DNA from: JADJWR01 sp964509545
Lineage (GTDB): Bacteria > Pseudomonadota > Gammaproteobacteria > Burkholderiales > Burkholderiaceae_F
Length of the DNA stretch: 24,372 bases
Direction of reading: 5' to 3'
Assembly (NCBI GenBank): GCA_964509545.1
Contig: CAZDXQ010000052.1
Location: forward strand, 1 to 24,372
Shown: piece after piece, positions 23,093 through 24,372 of the stretch
Position numbering within the stretch: the stretch's first letter is position 1
Layout of the letters: the number at the start of each line of letters is the position of its first letter
The notes under the pieces: model-generated
Seen by the model: only the letters and a program-made list of their open reading frames with translations
Databases searched by the model: none
What the model was told of the DNA's origin: nothing
Made by a program: the position numbers and the translations under genes

Positions 23093-23715
23093 CCGCGCCG
23101 CGCATCGGCATCGTCGACACCGGAGTGAACCCGTGGCACCCGCATGTGCGCGGGCGCATCAGCGGCTGCCGCATTCTTCTCGGAAGCGACGGCAGGCTGC
23201 ACGAGGACGACGACTTCCGCGATCCGCTTGGGCACGGCACCGCAGTGGCGGGCGTCATCCGCGAGGCACTGCCACAGGCGGAGATCTTCGCCGTGCGCGT
23301 GTTCGACGCCGCCGAGACGACCTACCCGTCGCTGGTCGCGCGCGGCATCCTGCGCGCCGCCGCGCAGCGCTGCGGGTTCATCAACGTCAGCGTCGCCGTG
23401 CCGCCCGGCCCGGGAGCGGGCGCGCTGGCCGCCGCCTGCGCCGCCGCGATCGACGCCGGCTGCGTGCTCGTGGCCTGCGCGCGCGCCGATCGACCCGGCG
23501 CGCTGCCCGCGGCGCTGCCGGGCGTGTACTCGGTCACTGCCGACGACCGCCTGCCGCCCGGCGAAGTCGTTGCCCGCGGCCCGCTGCAGCTGATCGCCTC
23601 CGGCAGGCCGCGCGAACTCGACGCCGCGCCGCCGCCCGGCAACCTGCGCGGCCCGTCATTCGCCTGCGCGCGCGGCCTCGTCTATCTCGTGCAGCAGGCC
23701 TGCGCGACCAGGTGA
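23089..23715 (+). CDS. qhpE: Subtilisin-like serine protease that removes the gamma-subunit leader
   Basis: A 208-residue compact S8-family protease without signal peptide or propeptide. Catalytic residues: Asp10 (GIVDTGVNPWHP), His49 (DPLGHGTAVAGV) and Ser190 (GPSFACARG, in place of the usual GTSMA). The segment that normally supplies the oxyanion-hole Asn (AAGN, before PAALPGVxSV) reads VACARADR, so that Asn appears to be absent. In Paracoccus, QhpE is an unusual subtilisin needed to cut the QhpC leader after crosslinking. It overlaps qhpF by 4 bp. In Paracoccus qhpE precedes qhpF; here it follows it and is the last gene of the operon. Confidence 0.9.
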   Translation: MTAPRIGIVDTGVNPWHPHVRGRISGCRILLGSDGRLHEDDDFRDPLGHGTAVAGVIREALPQAEIFAVRVFDAAETTYPSLVARGILRAAAQRCGFINVSVAVPPGPGAGALAAACAAAIDAGCVLVACARADRPGALPAALPGVYSVTADDRLPPGEVVARGPLQLIASGRPRELDAAPPPGNLRGPSFACARGLVYLVQQACATR

Positions 23716-24136
23716 AGCCGGCGGCACGGCGGCAGCGTTCGCCTTGCGGCCAGCGAACAGGTCGCAATCCGCGCAGGCGGACCGGCGAATCTGTTCACGC
23801 TGAAAAGGTCCAGGACCCGAATTCGGCCATGCCCGTCCACGGCGGGCCGACATCGAACCTATTCGTCGCGATGCCACGAACGACCGACGCCGACGGAGCC
23901 ACCGCCGGACCGAGCCAAGATGGTCGCAACCCGATCGCTCCACATCGCCGAATTCATGCGCCTCGAACATTCGAAAGTGCGTTAGCCCGTCTTTCTCAAC
24001 CGGCCGTTGTTTTCCTGCGATTTCGTCGCTTGGGCGCAGGCAAGTGCTAGTCGCGATTGAGGCCGATCGGCGGCAACGCGTGTAGTGAAGACCTTGGCCG
24101 TTGCCGACGGCGAGTCGGCTGCCTACATTGCCGGTC
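23716..24136. other. Gene-poor, lower-GC stretch between the qhp operon and an insertion sequence
   Basis: About 420 bp with no supportable gene. Base composition falls noticeably from about 23800 to 24050, with several GAATTC/TTTC/TTGTT stretches unlike the flanking genes. On the minus strand one frame ends TNRFDVGPPWTGMAEFGS-WTFSA before a stop near 23801; it reads like a dispersed intergenic repeat or decayed element, but I cannot place it. An inverted repeat CGGCAACG/CGTTGCCG (24071-24078 and 24099-24106) precedes the transposase gene. Confidence 0.45.
24071..24106. repeat. Inverted repeat in the transposase leader
   Basis: CGGCAACG (24071-24078) and CGTTGCCG (24099-24106) are perfect complements with a 20-nt spacer containing TGTAGTGAAGACC. 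It lies 30 bp before the transposase ATG. It may be a leader hairpin limiting transposase translation or lie near the element's end. Confidence 0.4.
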
Positions 24137-24372
24137 ATGTTCCTGCGCTGCACGCGACGCAAGAAGGACGGCAAGGTCCACGAGTACTGGAACATCGTCG
24201 AGAGCCGCCGGCTGGCCGACGGACGCGTGGCGCAGCGCCACGTGCTGTACCTCGGGGAGATCAACGCCAGTCAGCGCGAGGCGTGGCGCAAGACCATCGA
24301 GGTGTGCGACGCGCGCGGTGAGCGCCGGCAGGTGGCGCTGTTTGCTACCGGCACCGTGCCGTGTGACGACGT
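24137..24372 (+). CDS. IS1634-like (IS4-family) transposase, N-terminal part
   Basis: The first 78 codons of a gene running off the right edge, starting MFLRCTRRKKDGKVHEYW. The opening FLRCxxRKKDGKxHxYW...VExRR...GRVxQRxVLYLGEIN is typical of IS1634-like transposases (IS4 superfamily, DDE catalysis), which are common in betaproteobacteria. The catalytic residues lie outside the window. The start has no clear Shine-Dalgarno, usual for transposases. The left terminal repeat of the element cannot be fixed because the right end is not visible. It is oriented in the same direction as the qhp operon. Confidence 0.8.
   Translation, partial: MFLRCTRRKKDGKVHEYWNIVESRRLADGRVAQRHVLYLGEINASQREAWRKTIEVCDARGERRQVALFATGTVPCDD

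Noticed and set aside
23656..24264. 202-codon minus-strand frame at the right edge
   Set aside because: It is antisense to the transposase start and the qhpE end, with shadow-like composition over most of its length and no recognisable domain or ribosome site.
1..24372. CRISPR arrays, tRNA or rRNA genes
   Set aside because: Looking through both strands I saw no regularly spaced repeats, no tRNA-like cloverleaf with a TTCGA/GGTTCGAATC-type arm in context, and no rRNA sequence.

Overview
The window is GC-rich (roughly two thirds G+C by eye), gene-dense bacterial chromosome. The gene set suggests a betaproteobacterium of the Rhodocyclales/Azoarcus-Thauera kind: B12-dependent ribonucleotide reductase, serC-serA, methylmalonyl-CoA decarboxylase, a nitric-oxide stress di-iron protein and a quinohemoprotein amine dehydrogenase. 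This placement is inferred from family resemblance; no rRNA or other phylogenetic marker is present.

Left part (1-8.7 kb), housekeeping and stress genes: the 3' end of nrdJ; a small exported protein of unknown function; a LysR regulator; a hemolysin III-family membrane protein; scpB; a serC-serA pair ending in a good intrinsic terminator; a small basic protein; a TrpB2-type tryptophan synthase beta chain; and a RIC/YtfE-type iron-centre repair protein. The last two are divergent, and their shared intergenic region holds an FNR/DNR-like box and a long imperfect hairpin.

Middle part (8.7-14.7 kb), a sugar-acid catabolic cluster: an IlvD/Edd dehydratase whose cluster cysteines sit at the positions of L-arabinonate dehydratase, a D-2-hydroxyacid dehydrogenase with a TTG start, and a malate/L-lactate dehydrogenase family oxidoreductase lie on the minus strand. 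A HpcH/HpaI aldolase converges on them with overlapping 3' ends. A TerC-family membrane protein follows, behind a probable yybP-ykoY (Mn2+) riboswitch.

Right part (15.0-23.7 kb), one long plus-strand operon for quinohemoprotein amine dehydrogenase: qhpA (di-haem alpha subunit), qhpD (radical SAM/SPASM thioether-forming enzyme), qhpC (gamma subunit, with every residue needed for three Cys-Asp/Glu crosslinks and the CTQ cofactor), qhpB (beta-propeller), two U32-family proteins, qhpF (ABC exporter) and qhpE (subtilisin-like leader protease). The flavin monooxygenase QhpG, which uses O2 to hydroxylate the CTQ tryptophan in Paracoccus, is not in this window. In its place is a translationally coupled U32 pair with UbiV-like and UbiU-like cysteine patterns. 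U32 proteins of this type are [4Fe-4S] enzymes known for O2-independent hydroxylations. The main hypothesis here is that this pair carries out anaerobic tryptophan hydroxylation during CTQ biogenesis.

The right edge (23.7-24.4 kb) is a lower-GC stretch without a supportable gene, followed by the start of an IS1634-like transposase that runs off the window.
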